Shown: piece by piece, positions 61,837-64,000 of the stretch
How the letters are laid out: each line of letters opens with the position of its first letter
How positions within the stretch are numbered: position 1 is the first letter of the stretch
Assembly (NCBI GenBank): GCA_025200525.1
Contig: CM045758.1
Coordinates: 169,770,101-169,834,100, forward strand
DNA: 64,000 nucleotides
Reading direction: 5' to 3'
Source of the DNA: Camellia lanceoleosa
Taxonomy: Eukaryota; Streptophyta; Magnoliopsida; Ericales; Theaceae
Notes under the pieces: generated by a model
Database searches by the model: none
What the model was told of the DNA's origin: nothing
Seen by the model: the letters and a program-made list of their open reading frames with translations, nothing else
Made by a program: the position numbers and the translations under genes

Positions 61837-64000
61837 ATGGCGGGTGATTACCCTCACGGTGGAGGTCCTCCAGGTGCCGGGAATGATTTTGATATCATGA
61901 CACTGCCTCCGAGAGTCCGCCCTTTTGTTCCCGGGAGATACGTCCCACCGGTACATATGCTTCCGCGGGCCATTTTTCGTCGTTTCACTGGGTTCAATGA
62001 CCGGGCACCCGGGGATTTACTTCTGCGAGAGCCGGAGCAGCACCTCTCTCACGATGCACGAGAGGTATTTTACTTTATTTTCTGCATTTTTCATGCATTT
62101 TGTAGCTTTGCCATGCTTGAACACACAGTTTTAGCTTATGACACAGTACTCTGCCTGCATCCTGAACATGTAGTTTAAACACTTGAATTGCTGAACACAC
62201 GGCTCATTAACCGATTGATTGTGAACGCACGGTACACACTAGTATTGAACATACGGCTCAAACACTGATTTGTCGAACACACAGCCCGGATTTGAAGGTG
62301 AGCACACCGCACACACTGGTTAAGAGTAGAACACACAGTCCCAAACTCTGATTTTCTGAACACACAGTCCAAGTCGATGGTGAACACACAGCCCACACTG
62401 ATTAAGAGTAAAACACACAGTCCCAAACTCCGATTTTCTGAACACACAGTCCAAGTTGATGGTGAACACACAGCCCGCACTGATTAAGAGTAGAACACAC
62501 AGTCCCAAACTTCGATTTTCTGAACACACAGTCCAAGTCGATGGTGAACACACAGCCCGCACTGATTAAGAGTAGAACACACAGTCCCAAACTCCGATTT
62601 TCTGAACACACAGTCCAAGTCGATGGTGAACACACAGCCCACACTGATTAAGAGTAGAACACAGGTCCCAAACTCGATTTTGAACACAGGTCCAAGTCGA
62701 TGGTGAACACACCCCATTTCGATTAAGAGTAGAACACACAGTCCCAAACTCCGATTTTCTGAACACACAGTCCAAGTCGATGGTGAACACACAGCCCACA
62801 CTGATTAAGAGTAGAACACACAGTCCCAAACTCCGATTTTCTGAACACACAGTCCAAGTCGATGGTGAACACACAGCCCACACTGATTAAGAGTAGAACA
62901 CACAGTCCCAAACTCCGATTTTCTGAACACGCAGCCCAGATTTTGATGTGAACACGCAGCCCATTGAGTAAGGTTTGAACACGCAGCCCAAAACTCAGAT
63001 TTACTGAACACGCAGCCCAGATTTGGAGTGAACACGCAGCCCACTACTTAGGATTGAACACACAGCCCAAAACACAGATTTACTGAACACGCAGCCCAGA
63101 TTTTGATGTGAACACGCAGCCCACTACTTAGGATTGAACACACAGCCCAAAACACAGATTTACTGAACACGCAGCCCAGATTTTGATGTGAACACACAGC
63201 CCACTGAGTAAGGTTTGAACACGTAGCCCAAAACACAGATTTACTGAACACGCAGCCCAGATTTTGATGTGAACACACAGCCCACTGAGTAAGGTTTGAA
63301 CATGCATTTAAAACAGTTCTTGAACCAGCGTGACCAGTTTTTGATGTGAACACACGTTTCACACACAGCCTTTGGTTGGTTTCATTTGCACACCTACTAC
63401 TTTATTTCATTTGCACACAACTTGTTACTTGCATACGCTTGCATTTTATTGTGTCTTGAACACATGTATTCATTACGAATCTTGAGGTTGGCTCTCGCCT
63501 TGTCTTGAGGATATGGCTCCACCGCGAGAGAGTGGTATGCTAAGCTTCGAGGTCAGTCCGATTTGGTTGACTCAGCGGGGTTCGGAGCATTCTGCGGGGT
63601 TATCGCACTGTCCTGCCAGTAGGACATTGTTAGCTGCTTTGGTGGTGAGATGGTGGGACACCACCAATTCTTTCCATTTTTACGCCAGGGGATATGACCA
63701 TGACTCACTTGGACTTTCTTGCGTACTCACCGGCCTAGACATAGGCGGTTGGCCCATACCTTATGACGAGGATATGGGAGAGTGGGAGGCCGCATGGATA
63801 CATCTATTGGGGGCTCGCCCACCTGTAGACAGAGCTTCTAGGAGAGTCTGGTACACCTGGTTCTCTTCCCGTTTTCGGAGGCCGGAGATGGAGCCTGAGT
63901 CTCCCGAAGAGGTTGAGCAGTACACCCGAGGTTTCCTTATATTCCTCTTTGGCACCACTCTGTTTGCTGATAGGGGGAACACTGTTGGGTTGTATCTTCT
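61837..64000 (+). CDS. Plant Mobile Domain (PMD) protein, antisense gene of element B, partial
   Basis: Predicted two-exon part of a gene running off the window. Exon 1, 61837-62064: MAGDYPHGGGPPG..., 76 codons, ending ...HDARE at the donor GAG|GTATTT. Exon 2, from 63510 (acceptor CTTGAG|GATATG) to the edge: 491 bases open without a stop. Exons join in phase. Exon 2 has the PMD pattern LLAALVVRWWDTTNSFHFYARG, VLTGLDIGG, LLGARPP and YTRGFLIFLFGTTLFAD. PMD proteins (MAIL1/MAIN in Arabidopsis) act in nuclear silencing and meristem upkeep; related domains are common in transposable elements. Here the gene is antisense within an LTR retrotransposon. Its lack of stops sets it apart from every other coding region in the window. 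The exact splice acceptor is inferred. Confidence 0.75.
62150..63310. repeat. 80-82-bp minisatellite inside the PMD intron
   Basis: About eight near-identical 82-base units (gaacacacagtcccaaac, gattttctgaacacacag, gatggtgaacacacag) from 62320 to 62935. They pass into about four ~80-base diverged units (gaacacgcagcccaga, tttactgaacacgcagccc) to 63300. Each unit has internal gaacacacagtcc-type sub-repeats. One unit (62655-62720) carries small deletions. Minus-strand open frames here are repeat artefacts, since 82 is not a multiple of 3. Confidence 0.88.

Larger units (their letters stand above)
55556..64000 (-). mobile_element. Element B: Tat/Ogre-like element carrying an antisense PMD gene (3' part)
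   Basis: 3' LTR (55556-60429) and PPT (60430-60443) in minus orientation, inserted in C's RT after accgt (55551-55555). The internal sequence just beyond the PPT (60430-60720) matches the corresponding part of element A, so this is a close subfamily. From 61478 a plus-strand PMD gene occupies the region. B's gag, pol and 5' LTR, if present, lie to the right of the window. Confidence 0.75.

Noticed and set aside
62175..63362. Overlapping minus-strand frames with a repeated VCSENRSLG peptide
   Set aside because: They are products of the 82-bp array, whose unit is not a multiple of three; the same peptide recurs because shifted frames overlap.
1..64000. tRNA, rRNA or other structural RNA genes
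   Set aside because: I saw no tRNA A/B boxes with cloverleaf or rRNA segments; a tRNAscan or Infernal run would be needed to exclude them.

Overview
The window looks like nuclear DNA of a flowering plant, probably a eudicot with a repeat-rich genome. The evidence is Ty3/gypsy LTR retrotransposons of the Tat/Ogre type, a plant DUF241 (BPS1-like) gene, a Plant Mobile Domain gene, plant-style GT-AG introns, and MITE, CACTA and Mutator-like elements in AT-rich sequence. I cannot name the species. I see no intact host gene; everything coding is retrotransposon-borne, broken, or (PMD) cut by the window edge.

Layout. 1-1938 is the end of an LTR of a minus-strand element (L1) that cuts into the next one. 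1939-17870 is element A on the minus strand: truncated 3' LTR (1939-5830), PPT, a 58-bp minisatellite, non-coding internal DNA, a broken gag (10808-12216), PBS (13103-13119) and a complete 4746-bp 5' LTR (13125-17870). A has no pol and sits inside element D. D (17871-26484, plus strand) has a dead pol, a ~65-bp tandem array, an antisense accessory ORF (23249-25364, gypsy transposase-like domain, GTD), a PPT and LTR sequence. The middle (26485-43432) is AT-rich genomic DNA with two diverged copies of one segment. Each copy carries a broken DUF241 gene, and each has collected different insertions: a Mutator-like element with a nested CACTA element in copy 1, two PIF/Harbinger-like MITEs in copy 2. 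Between the copies lie a lone dynamin exon and a 2-kb palindrome. About 43.5-55.6 kb is element C on the minus strand: dead pol at 52767-55555, a tandem array, and an antisense GTD ORF on the plus strand, split by a solo LTR (E, 47127-51793). 55556-64000 is element B, inserted in C's reverse transcriptase on the minus strand: 3' LTR, PPT, then a plus-strand, intron-containing PMD gene running off the window.

The main theme is a repeated architecture. In C and D an accessory ORF lies between pol and the 3' LTR, antisense and tail-to-tail to pol, next to a tandem-repeat array. B has an antisense PMD gene in the equivalent place. The PMD gene in B is the best preserved: TATA box, 5'-UTR intron with duplicated W-box-like motifs, an in-frame GT-AG intron filled by an 80-82-bp minisatellite, and an uninterrupted second exon.

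Nesting gives a relative history: L1 into A into D on the left; E and B into C on the right; MITEs, MULE and CACTA into already duplicated host DNA in the middle. All coordinates of arrays and unpaired LTR edges are approximate, since everything was aligned by eye.
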